DNA of 7,262 nucleotides from contig MHEF01000165.1 in NCBI GenBank assembly GCA_001805125.1, positions 1 to 7,262 on the forward strand. The letters run 5' to 3'. The stretch comes from Nitrospirae bacterium RBG_13_39_12 (lineage in GTDB: Bacteria; Nitrospirota; Thermodesulfovibrionia; Thermodesulfovibrionales; SM23-35). Under the pieces are notes generated by a model. The model ran no database searches and had not been told where the DNA came from. It was given only the letters and a program-made list of their open reading frames with translations. This document shows positions 1-5,141 of the stretch, one piece after another. The first letter of the stretch is position 1. Every line of letters starts with the position of its first letter. The translations under genes were made by a program, and so were the position numbers.

Positions 1-297
1 ACTCCTCAGGTTTGATTTGAGGATTCCCAAGTCCCGCTTTAAATGTCTTGATCGGAAAAGCTCGTAGAGCGTTGATAATTTGAATAAGCCAAAATCTCCA
101 GACAGGAAGTTACATAGATTCCACTTGATAGGGAGATTGTTAAAACCGGCATCGGAGATGACTTTACTCGGGGCCTTTGCCGGATTACAAAAGGTTACCT
201 GATGTCCTCGATCGCGGAGCTCACAAGCGATAGGCAAAGAACGTGTGAACAGCCCCAAATCGTTTGAAATAAGCGCTGTAAAGAGAAACTTTTTCAT
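1..297 (-). CDS. Glycosyltransferase, GT-B/UGT-like, N-terminal part only (runs off the left edge)
   Basis: The frame is open from ATG at 297 to the window edge, giving 99 residues. The start MKKFLFTALISND leads into a first beta strand and helix, followed by the segment RDRGHQVTFCNP and then SDAGFNNLPI. This resembles the N-terminal Rossmann half of UDP-glycosyltransferases of the macrolide/glucuronosyl type, in which a GHxVTF strand and a GF.xLPI segment are characteristic. Such enzymes normally have about 400 residues, so roughly three quarters lie outside the window. An AAAGGCGG ribosome site sits about 8 bases before the ATG. The gene begins 38 bases past the last attC, so it may be a further cassette or the chromosomal gene flanking the array. 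The family call comes from pattern recognition. The sugar donor and acceptor cannot be inferred because the C-terminal donor-binding half is missing. Confidence 0.6.
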   Translation of the reverse strand, partial: MKKFLFTALISNDLGLFTRSLPIACELRDRGHQVTFCNPAKAPSKVISDAGFNNLPIKWNLCNFLSGDFGLFKLSTLYELFRSRHLKRDLGILKSNLRS

Positions 298-334
298 GGT
301 ATCCGCCTTTAATAGTAATGTACTATTTGGTGCC

Positions 335-395
335 GCCCAATGCTAGGCATCAGCGGCGCGGCCCCGCTGCGCCCGCCTGGATGCCTTTGTTGGGC
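335..395 (-). other. attC site of the 493-1281 cassette
   Basis: On the gene strand the R'' box GCCCAAC (395-389) and R' box ATTGGGC (341-335) frame 61 bases. Nine-base spacers follow on each side, then arms CAG...CTG and an inner GCGC/GCGC stem. Two extra unpaired G residues lie on the R''-side arm, giving the same polarity as the other attC sites. The R' box starts with A instead of G. The 97 bases between this site and the gene stop at 493 hold nothing recognisable. Confidence 0.8.
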
Positions 396-492
396 CTTTT
401 CCAAAATTAATTCTTTCGATCTGACCAATGATCATAATGTAGAAGCAGCGCCTGGGTTGAACATGAGCCAGGCCGACTAACCGGGCAGACCA

Positions 493-1281
493 CTATTGCA
501 AAGGATGGTAATGTTTTAGCATCTCAACGGTGCGACGCCATGCATCGCGGGCGTCGTTGGGACGATAGGCGCTGATTGGTTCGCCGCGGGCGCCCGTCTC
601 GAGATTGAATCCGTGGTTGGCCTCGGGATACACCGTGAGTTCGAATTGCGCTCCACTTGCTTTCGCGGCCGCTTCCATGGCCCTCATTGATTCGATCACG
701 CAGCAGTCGTTATGCCGGTCTTTTCCTCCCGCCATCACCAGCACGGGAACCCGGAAGCGCTTGACAAGCGCGTTGATATTGTTCGCCCATGTGCGGGTGT
801 ACGGGTAATAGGCCACCACCATGGAAACAGCGTCCGTCATGTTCGCTGCGTTATAGAGCGCGCCTCCTCCACCCTGCGAAAAACCGATCACAGCCACCTT
901 GCCTCGGACTGCGTTAGGTGCATTCAGCGCCCGGTCGATTGCTTTGCTCAAATTGGCAGGGCCGGTATGTTCGGGATTTAGGATATCCTTGCCATCGACC
1001 AGGATCACATAGTAGCCAAGCTTGGCCAGTTCAGCCGCATAGGCCTGATATGAAGTGGGACCGGTGTGCCCCGAAATGGCGATGATAACGGGACCCGGCT
1101 TTCCGTTGTAGGGGGAGTATGCTGTTTGGGCGGGACCTTCAGGACCCACCTCGGTCGAGATGCCCTCCGCTACGAATGCAGACGATGCAGTGGCGGCGAC
1201 CATCCATCCGATCGAAAGCACAGTCAAAGCTCGTAGGAACCAATGTCCCTCTTTCTTAGATTTCTGCATCATTGTCTTCAT
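493..1281 (-). CDS. Exported dienelactone-hydrolase-family alpha/beta hydrolase
   Basis: The product has 262 residues. A basic start and a hydrophobic stretch (about 16-36) form a signal peptide, with likely cleavage near ASSA or FVA, so the enzyme probably acts outside the cytoplasm. The hydrolase core shows the oxyanion strand VIIAISGHTG (65-74), the nucleophile elbow GFSQG with Ser135, the acid in AGGKD (Asp188) and the base in ANHGF (His223). All three catalytic residues are therefore present. Classic dienelactone hydrolase has Cys as nucleophile, so with Ser this is more likely an esterase or lipase-like hydrolase of unknown substrate. GGGAG lies about 6 bases before the ATG. The gene is clearly more GC-rich than every other cassette here, which suggests a different donor genome. 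Family confidence is high; no substrate can be named. Confidence 0.85.
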   Translation of the reverse strand: MKTMMQKSKKEGHWFLRALTVLSIGWMVAATASSAFVAEGISTEVGPEGPAQTAYSPYNGKPGPVIIAISGHTGPTSYQAYAAELAKLGYYVILVDGKDILNPEHTGPANLSKAIDRALNAPNAVRGKVAVIGFSQGGGGALYNAANMTDAVSMVVAYYPYTRTWANNINALVKRFRVPVLVMAGGKDRHNDCCVIESMRAMEAAAKASGAQFELTVYPEANHGFNLETGARGEPISAYRPNDARDAWRRTVEMLKHYHPLQ

Positions 1282-1348
1282 GTTTTCTCCCGTGGGTTTT
1301 CACATCGACTTGAATTTGTAAATCCATCCCTTTCACTATGACTTTTAC

Positions 1349-1436
1349 GCCTAACGATTAAGCTCAGTTGCGTGGGCACTGAGCTTGAATAAAATTGATG
1401 TGGTTATTCCACGTCAACTGAAGCGCCTTGTTAGGC
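1349..1436 (-). other. attC site of the 1484-1831 cassette
   Basis: This is the best-formed site in the array. On the gene strand it has R'' GCCTAAC (1436-1430), a 9-base spacer, arm CAGTTG (1420-1415), an extra A (1414), CGTG (1413-1410), a loop, CACG (1374-1371), CAACTG (1370-1365), a 9-base spacer and R' GTTAGGC (1355-1349). The R boxes are perfectly complementary, and the ten paired arm positions are perfect apart from the single extrahelical base on the R'' side. It is 88 bases long, within the usual attC range. Confidence 0.92.
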
Positions 1437-1483
1437 TATCCCTAATGCATTTTAAGCCAATGATGAATTCTGATTTTCAATTA

Positions 1484-1831
1484 TTATTTACTCTCCATCA
1501 TGTTCTTAAACATATTTTTCATAAATTCTTCTTTGGTCATTTTATTGCTATTTGCATTGATACAACCATAAAAAAACAGCTTTTCTGCTTTTCTTATAGT
1601 TTCAGCATCCCATCCACTTGCTTTCCACGAAGAATAATCTGATTTTTCCATGCAGCCATGAAGAAGAGAAGCATTTCCATATACGCCCTTCAGTATATCT
1701 TTTCCAACATCATAACCAGTTTCATACACAGCATACATTCTCCATGGTTCGAAATCATTTGGTGGTAATGCGATGGCGAAGGAATCGTTTAAGATTGCTA
1801 AGAAAAAAATTATAGAAATTAATTTCTTCAT
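1484..1831 (-). CDS. Small exported protein of unknown function
   Basis: The product has 115 residues. An N-terminal signal peptide (MKK then hydrophobic 4-20, likely cleavage after SFAIA or nearby) leaves a mature protein of about 94 residues. It has two cysteines, Cys60 and Cys90, which could form a disulfide after export. The mature part is rich in aromatic and acidic residues and ends in a Met/Lys-rich helix (about 99-115). AAGGAG stands about 7 bases before the ATG and fixes the start. I do not recognise the family. Its stop is about 48 bases before the R'' box of its attC, and its own upstream side abuts the attC that carries the group II intron. It would be transcribed from the same strand as the intron, so any readthrough from the right must cross the intron. 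Confidence 0.75.
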   Translation of the reverse strand: MKKLISIIFFLAILNDSFAIALPPNDFEPWRMYAVYETGYDVGKDILKGVYGNASLLHGCMEKSDYSSWKASGWDAETIRKAEKLFFYGCINANSNKMTKEEFMKNMFKNMMESK

Positions 1832-1901
1832 TTCTGCACTCCTTACGTAATTTTTATAAAGAAAGATTAAAACAGTCTCATTCTTTTATTTTTTAAGCCT
1901 A

Positions 1902-2528
1902 ATCGGGATAGGGAGAGGTCTCACGACCCCTCTCCTCCCACACCACCGTACATACGGATCACGTATACGGCGGTTCGGTAAAGTAAGTCAAGAAAACAAT
2001 CGTTGACCGGAAGTCCTTATCCGGTGTGCCAATCAGGTTTCATCCCTTGCCCTCTCGGGTAGCAGTGTTCTGCTTTGACGGATGTAGTACCCGGCTTGTC
2101 ACGTCCGGGGGTCTTCCCCTCTACCGTTCGGGCCTTCATCCTGCAGAGCAGGACTAATATGCCCTCTGCTGACTTCTCCCCTGCGGTCAACGTTGATCCC
2201 TCAACGTTCAGCCAGTTTCAGTCGCACGCGACGTCCCAAGGCACATGGGAGATCTCCCGGGGTAAAGCACAGAACCTTCTACGCGTAAACGCCGGATTTA
2301 TAAAGCACGCCCCAATCACGGATGGAGGGCTTCGCGGTCACGTGCCCGCTCGCCCCAAGCGTACCACACTTCTTATCCGGTTCCTGTTCGTCGCCCCGCG
2401 CTTTTGGATTGGGCTTCCTCCAGACCCCGCCTCACGGTGACGCCCTTGCCCTTCTCCTTGCCTTCGGCTCCGCTAATACCTGGCGTGAGGACTTTCACCT
2501 CACAAGCTCTGTGCCATGCCTGGCACAC
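1902..2528 (-). mobile_element. Group II intron lacking a reverse transcriptase, inserted in an attC core
   Basis: On the gene strand the 5' end is GTGTGCC, matching the GUGYG consensus. It is followed by a GTGAGG...CCTCAC hairpin closed around TGAAAGT (2503-2485), a common domain I feature. A domain III-like segment with GTCAGCAGAGG follows near 2165, then domain V (1942-1974), domain VI (about 1908-1940) and a 3' end CGAT, matching the terminal AY. A candidate branch-point A lies 8 bases from the end (1909). The boundaries are fixed to within the short GTGTGTG run because joining the exons gives GTTAGGC. A full-length intron of this kind carries a maturase/reverse transcriptase gene in domain IV and is usually about 2 kb; here only about 150 bases lie between domains III and V. 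Insertion in an attC core recalls the group IIC-attC introns, but I have not confirmed the class. Confidence 0.85.
1942..1974 (-). ncRNA. Domain V catalytic hairpin of the group II intron
   Basis: The gene-strand arms ACCGCCGTA (1974-1966) and TACGGTGGT (1950-1942) form nine pairs including G-U. A two-base bulge TG lies on the 3' arm, then an upper stem TACG/CGTA capped by five bases. This is the standard 33-34-base domain V shape. A CGC triad replaces the commoner AGC; a CGC triad is known in the Oceanobacillus iheyensis group IIC intron. The downstream GC-rich hairpin at about 1908-1940 is domain VI. All catalytic elements I can identify look intact, so self-splicing remains possible. Confidence 0.85.
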
Positions 2529-2599
2529 ACGGCCAAAGTCAGCGGTGGCTGTAAGCCATCCGCTGGAGTGATTTGTTAGGTTATGGAAAATCATCTATC

Positions 2600-2998
2600 T
2601 TATGGCGCCTGCCACACGATTTTGCTTTGGGTATCCCAAAGGGTAATACTTGAACGATTGTTTTTTGTGTCAAATTCCAAAAGTTTGTTGAAGCTCTCGT
2701 TGTTGAATGTCATCCCCGGATTGCCAGCAGGCGCAAGGCCAAAGTTAAAACGATTCGTACCTTCTTTATCATAGAGTACCAATTGTGGAGAATCATGGAG
2801 ACCCAAATAAAAGGATGCTTGAATTTTATTGTCTTGACCTACAAGATGAACTGCTTTCGTTCTTACTTCCGTAAAATAATTTCCAGGTTCTTTAGCAACA
2901 ACCAGGGAGTTTGTATTGAGCAATTGGACTAGCATTCCCCCAAGGAATGATGAAACAACGACCGCTAGTAACACAATTAAGAACTGATTTCTATGCAT
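2600..2998 (-). CDS. Small membrane-anchored protein of unknown function
   Basis: The product has 132 residues. One hydrophobic segment (about 5-27) follows MHRNQ and ends in GGMLVQLL, which reads as an uncleaved N-terminal anchor with the rest outside the membrane. Residues 50-93 contain strand-turn units such as VHLVGQDNKIQASFYLG and LVLYDKEGTNRFNFGL. These resemble the short beta repeats of the form SP.LVLYD..G..R found in several uncharacterised bacterial surface proteins; I note this as similarity, not as a family call. There are no cysteines. GGGGGTG lies about 5 bases before the ATG. The TAA stop is 19 bases before its R'' box. Its attC is the one interrupted by the intron. Confidence 0.72.
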   Translation of the reverse strand: MHRNQFLIVLLAVVVSSFLGGMLVQLLNTNSLVVAKEPGNYFTEVRTKAVHLVGQDNKIQASFYLGLHDSPQLVLYDKEGTNRFNFGLAPAGNPGMTFNNESFNKLLEFDTKNNRSSITLWDTQSKIVWQAP

Positions 2999-3040
2999 GA
3001 TTCACCCCCTTTACATAAATTCTGAATGATAATTCGGTAA

Positions 3041-3266
3041 ACCTAACGAGCCTGTAGAAAAACTCCCTCAGCGCGATTAAGGGGTGATTTCCGGGGGTCT
3101 CTTGACCCCTCCCCACCATGAGATCGTCGCATACAGAGCATTCTCAGAGGTTGCATTTTCTTCCAACTGGCCGGATTCGCGCGAGATTGACTTTTTCTAC
3201 AGCCTCAACGTCGCGGCTCACCAGGAGCCGGATTTTTCGGCGATCCGGTGGGGCCAATTGTTAGAG
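3041..3266 (-). other. attC site of the 3268-3765 cassette, split by a MITE-like insertion
   Basis: On the gene strand R'' CTCTAAC (3266-3260) starts 1 base after the stop codon of the gene. A 9-base spacer follows, then arm CACC (3250-3247) that pairs with GGTG (3222-3219), an inner stem CCGGAT/ATCCGG (3248-3243 with 3233-3228), a 9-base spacer (3218-3210) and GTT (3209-3207). The 159-base element follows, then GTTAGGT (3047-3041). Removing the element and one GTT copy leaves a 64-base attC whose R' is GTTAGGT, with the same 7+9 layout as its neighbours. Confidence 0.75.
3048..3206. mobile_element. MITE-like non-autonomous element with 18-base terminal inverted repeats
   Basis: The left end GAGCCTGTAGAAAAACTC (3048-3065) and the reverse complement of the right end (3189-3206) agree at 16 of 18 positions, with looser similarity continuing inward to a shared GCGCGA. 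Both ends are flanked by AAC on the plus strand (3045-3047 and 3207-3209), a 3-base target duplication. The interior has no transposase and contains a tight GGGGTC/GACCCC hairpin (3094-3109). Ends with (G)GCTGT.GAAAAA occur in several DDE insertion-sequence families; the parent family is not identified. It lies exactly in the R' core of the attC. Confidence 0.7.
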
Positions 3267-3267
3267 A

Positions 3268-3765
3268 TCATTTGCAATCAAGAGTTTCAACATCGACGCC
3301 GAAAGAGGTTATGCCTTCATATATGTGACTGACAACTGCCTTCTTATGCTTTAAATCAATAGCTGCAAACCAAAATTTGTTGTCAAAAGGGTTTTTCCAA
3401 ATAATTGTGATTAAGGTATCTGTTCGGTCGAGGACCAATCCTTCAAATTCGGCTACTTGTTCTTCGTTCACATACTTTGTTTTTGGGGTAATGCTCTTGA
3501 TAATAGGCTTGTTTGTATCGAGACGAGTAAATACTTTATCCCGTAAAATAAGATCATTGGGATTAGCCAACGTTCCAGTCCTGAATTCATTTGTCGGCTT
3601 ATCTTTCTCACCTACCCATTCGTGTTGACTGAAATGATAATCCCTTTGTGCTATTGAGTTGCTCACGCATTGGAGTACTGTTGGCTTTTCCTCAGCAGCA
3701 GACAATACGATGGTGTTTAATATGAGAATAAATATGGGAACAAAGGAAGAAAAGACCTTTATCAT
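3268..3765 (-). CDS. Exported protein of unknown function with a terminal cysteine pair
   Basis: The product has 165 residues. A signal peptide spans about 1-24, with hydrophobic 8-22 and likely cleavage at LSAA before EE. The mature protein of about 141 residues has cysteines at 33 and 164, at its two ends, which could close the fold with a disulfide. The body alternates charged turns and beta-prone stretches, for example LITIIWKNPF and KFWFAAIDL, suggesting a small beta-rich domain. AAGGAG lies about 7 bases before the ATG. I recognise no family. The stop TGA at 3268 nearly touches the R'' box of its attC, so the cassette has almost no 3' untranslated DNA. Confidence 0.75.
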   Translation of the reverse strand: MIKVFSSFVPIFILILNTIVLSAAEEKPTVLQCVSNSIAQRDYHFSQHEWVGEKDKPTNEFRTGTLANPNDLILRDKVFTRLDTNKPIIKSITPKTKYVNEEQVAEFEGLVLDRTDTLITIIWKNPFDNKFWFAAIDLKHKKAVVSHIYEGITSFGVDVETLDCK

Positions 3766-3781
3766 TTTTTTCTCCTTACCT

Positions 3782-3837
3782 CGCTAACAACGCCTGAAAT
3801 CAGCAGTGGCCATAAACCATCCGATGAGTGATCAGGC
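3782..3837 (-). other. attC site of the 3832-4491 cassette, degenerate, with tandem GTT in R'
   Basis: The gene-strand order is R'' GCCTGAT (3837-3831), which overlaps the stop codon, CATCGG (3826-3821), extra A (3820), TGG, loop, CCA, CTGCTG (3806-3801), a 9-base spacer (3800-3792) and GTTGTTAGCG (3791-3782). The stem is clearly related to the site at 2529-2581. The R'' half has lost about 4 bases relative to that site, and a second GTT stands where R' should begin. Confidence 0.65.
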
Positions 3838-4491
3838 AATAATCTCTGATCCTATTTCCCTGGATTTAGCCTCCTCAATCTTCTCGAATACCTTGATAAA
3901 AAATTCTGCATAATTGAGGCATTTCCATGCCTCATCATGTCTATATTTTTTGTTACCAATGTGAACAATATTATTTCTCTTCCACATAATCTCATTTCGC
4001 ATATCTTTTACAAATGAATCCACCAGAACTGAAGGAAAATCAGTTTTGATCTCATCTTGTAGATCTGAGTGGGATTCAATAAATGACGAAGTACCTGCAG
4101 GAAAGATTAGAGCCTCTACTTTTTTCACCTTGTCTAAAAAATTCCCAATCTTAATAAACTCCTCTCCGATCTTCTTTTCAATTTCTTCTGGGTTGAATGG
4201 ACTGCCACCCTTGAGCTCTTGGATCTCTGTCCACTTGTAGTAAAGTCGGGAGAGGTAGCAATCCATAGCCATGGCGCTCAGCAGAATTGAGAAATTAGTA
4301 TCCCCCGAGGCAAGTGCATATGTAGAGTAGTAAATTAAAGCTTGGCCTATATGAAACCGGGAATCAAAGAAATTGCCCTTTTGAACCCCACAACGAGGGC
4401 ATTCTATGACGAAGTTGTTCTCAGTCAATTCTGCTTTGACTTCAACGGTCTCGGAGCAATTTGGGCATGGTACCTGATAAGGTATCTTCAT
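3832..4491 (-). CDS. Zinc-ribbon protein with a HEPN-like C-terminal domain
   Basis: The product has 219 residues. A Cys4 zinc ribbon at the start has CPNC (Cys9, Cys12) and CPRC (Cys31, Cys34). The rest is helical. Residues 47-90 form a long helix pair (IGQALIYYSTYALASGDTNF then LLSAMAMDCYLSRLYYKW). The C-terminal helix region holds RNNIVH (Arg172 to His177), which fits the Rx4-6H motif of HEPN domains, many of which are RNases in toxins and antiviral systems. A cytoplasmic nucleic-acid-binding or cleaving role is therefore plausible, but it is inferred from one motif and the helical context. Only a weak AAAAGA precedes the ATG. No partner antitoxin is adjacent on its own cassette. The stop lies inside the R'' box. 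The preceding gene ends about 50 bases upstream, with a degraded attC between them. Confidence 0.7.
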   Translation of the reverse strand: MKIPYQVPCPNCSETVEVKAELTENNFVIECPRCGVQKGNFFDSRFHIGQALIYYSTYALASGDTNFSILLSAMAMDCYLSRLYYKWTEIQELKGGSPFNPEEIEKKIGEEFIKIGNFLDKVKKVEALIFPAGTSSFIESHSDLQDEIKTDFPSVLVDSFVKDMRNEIMWKRNNIVHIGNKKYRHDEAWKCLNYAEFFIKVFEKIEEAKSREIGSEIIA

Positions 4492-4511
4492 TCTTTTATT
4501 TACCCGGTTCG

Positions 4512-4530
4512 CCTGAGCGACACGTTAGGC
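4512..4530 (-). other. Truncated attC remnant (R'' half only)
   Basis: On the gene strand GCCTAAC (4530-4524) is followed by GTGTCGCT and an arm-like CAGGCG, as in the left half of an attC. No matching right arm or GTTRRRY box follows before the ATG at 4491. The half-site suggests a deletion fused the 4541-5068 and 3832-4491 cassettes into one two-gene unit. Confidence 0.55.
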
Positions 4531-4540
4531 ATCTCATTAG

Positions 4541-5068
4541 TCACTTCAGAGTGCAATAGAATTGCGGTGTTACGCATGAGGGATCGCCCCACTCAAACCA
4601 ATATTGGTCCCTGTCTCCTACTGGTCCGCCTCCAAAAGACGCCTTAAATCCTTTATCACTTTCAGTGCTGATTCCCAAAAATACACAATATTTGAAATGA
4701 CTTTCGAAATCTGAGTTTGATATGTAGACTGTACATAAATTATTTTCCTTCTTCGCCTCATAAACAATTCTTGTATCTTCGTATTCTCCTCTAATCCAAA
4801 TAATTACCATGCATGTATCGTCCAATACCGCCCCTGTAGCCCACGCATAATTAAGTGCCTTTGACCGGCCGGATTCGGCTTTAAATACACCTACCTGTTT
4901 ATTTTCATCTTTTGTTGTCTTTAATGGCGTGCCAAGCAATATGGACCAGTTCGGGTCTGGCAACACTTTGAAATCTTTTTTAATTACCCTATCAGATTCT
5001 TCTGCAAATGCTGAACACGTCAGTGATAAAAATGCCACTACCAATAAAAACGTAATGAGTTTGTTCAT
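4541..5068 (-). CDS. Exported cysteine-rich protein of unknown function
   Basis: From the ATG at 5068 the product has 175 residues. This start is preferred over an in-frame ATG at 5089, which lies inside the attC core, because AAAGGA stands about 7 bases before 5068 and the signal peptide MNKLITFLLVVAFLSLT...AFA (1-22) then begins directly. Cys18 lies in the signal and lacks a proper lipobox, having Thr at -1. The mature part keeps five cysteines (86, 112, 128, 165, 172), and it also has many Trp/Tyr/Phe residues and a GGGPVGDRDQYWFEWG segment (146-161). This suggests a compact disulfide-bonded secreted domain. I recognise no family. It follows the HNH cassette, and its own attC is reduced to half a site. 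Confidence 0.75.
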   Translation of the reverse strand: MNKLITFLLVVAFLSLTCSAFAEESDRVIKKDFKVLPDPNWSILLGTPLKTTKDENKQVGVFKAESGRSKALNYAWATGAVLDDTCMVIIWIRGEYEDTRIVYEAKKENNLCTVYISNSDFESHFKYCVFLGISTESDKGFKASFGGGPVGDRDQYWFEWGDPSCVTPQFYCTLK

Positions 5069-5085
5069 GATCATTCCTTTCATAT

Positions 5086-5141
5086 GCATAACAATGGATT
5101 GAACCGACTTAAAAACTCGTCTTATTCCTTATGGGTTAGGC
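5086..5141 (-). other. attC site of the 5136-5867 cassette (weaker stem)
   Basis: On the gene strand R'' GCCTAAC (5141-5135) contains the TAA stop of the gene, and R' GTTATGC (5092-5086) closes a 56-base site. Nine-base spacers stand on both sides as in the other sites. Inside, the pairing is poor (GAC/GTC plus short AA/TT around a T-rich loop). Box identity and position support the call more than the stem does. Confidence 0.6.

Larger units (their letters stand above)
1897..2581 (-). other. attC site of the 2600-2998 cassette, split by a group II intron
   Basis: The gene-strand order is R'' ACCTAAC (2581-2575), 9-base spacer, arm CAGCGG (2565-2560), extra A (2559), TGGCT, loop TAC, AGCCA, CCGCTG (2545-2540), 9-base spacer ending GGCC (2531), and the first two bases GT of R' (2530-2529). 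The 627-base intron follows, and the remaining TAGGC of R' is at 1901-1897. Removing the intron gives a 58-base attC with a perfect GTTAGGC core and the same layout as the sites at 1349 and 335. In DNA the recombination core is interrupted, so this site is probably not recombinable. Confidence 0.85.

Noticed and set aside
605..981. Plus-strand frames of 67 and 89 codons
   Set aside because: They are shadows of the GC-rich hydrolase gene, whose catalytic motifs are clear on the other strand.
2075..2579. Plus-strand open frames of 121 and 85 codons
   Set aside because: They are antisense to the structured domains of the group II intron, overlap each other in different frames, and have no ribosome site or protein-like pattern. 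Such frames arise easily in GC-rich intron RNA genes.
2373..2594. Minus-strand 73-codon frame starting in the attC
   Set aside because: It runs through attC and intron domain I, so its length comes from RNA structure and not from coding.
3084..3332. Plus-strand 82-codon frame
   Set aside because: It spans the MITE-like element, the attC and the end of the 3268-3765 gene on the other strand, and it resembles no transposase.
5015..5017. Lipoprotein cysteine (Cys18) in the 4541-5068 gene
   Set aside because: The residues before the cysteine, SLT, do not fit a lipobox, and a normal signal-peptidase I site AFA follows at once.
335..5141. CRISPR array
   Set aside because: The repeated elements are palindromic attC sites of different sequence separated by whole genes, with no uniform repeats or short spacers.
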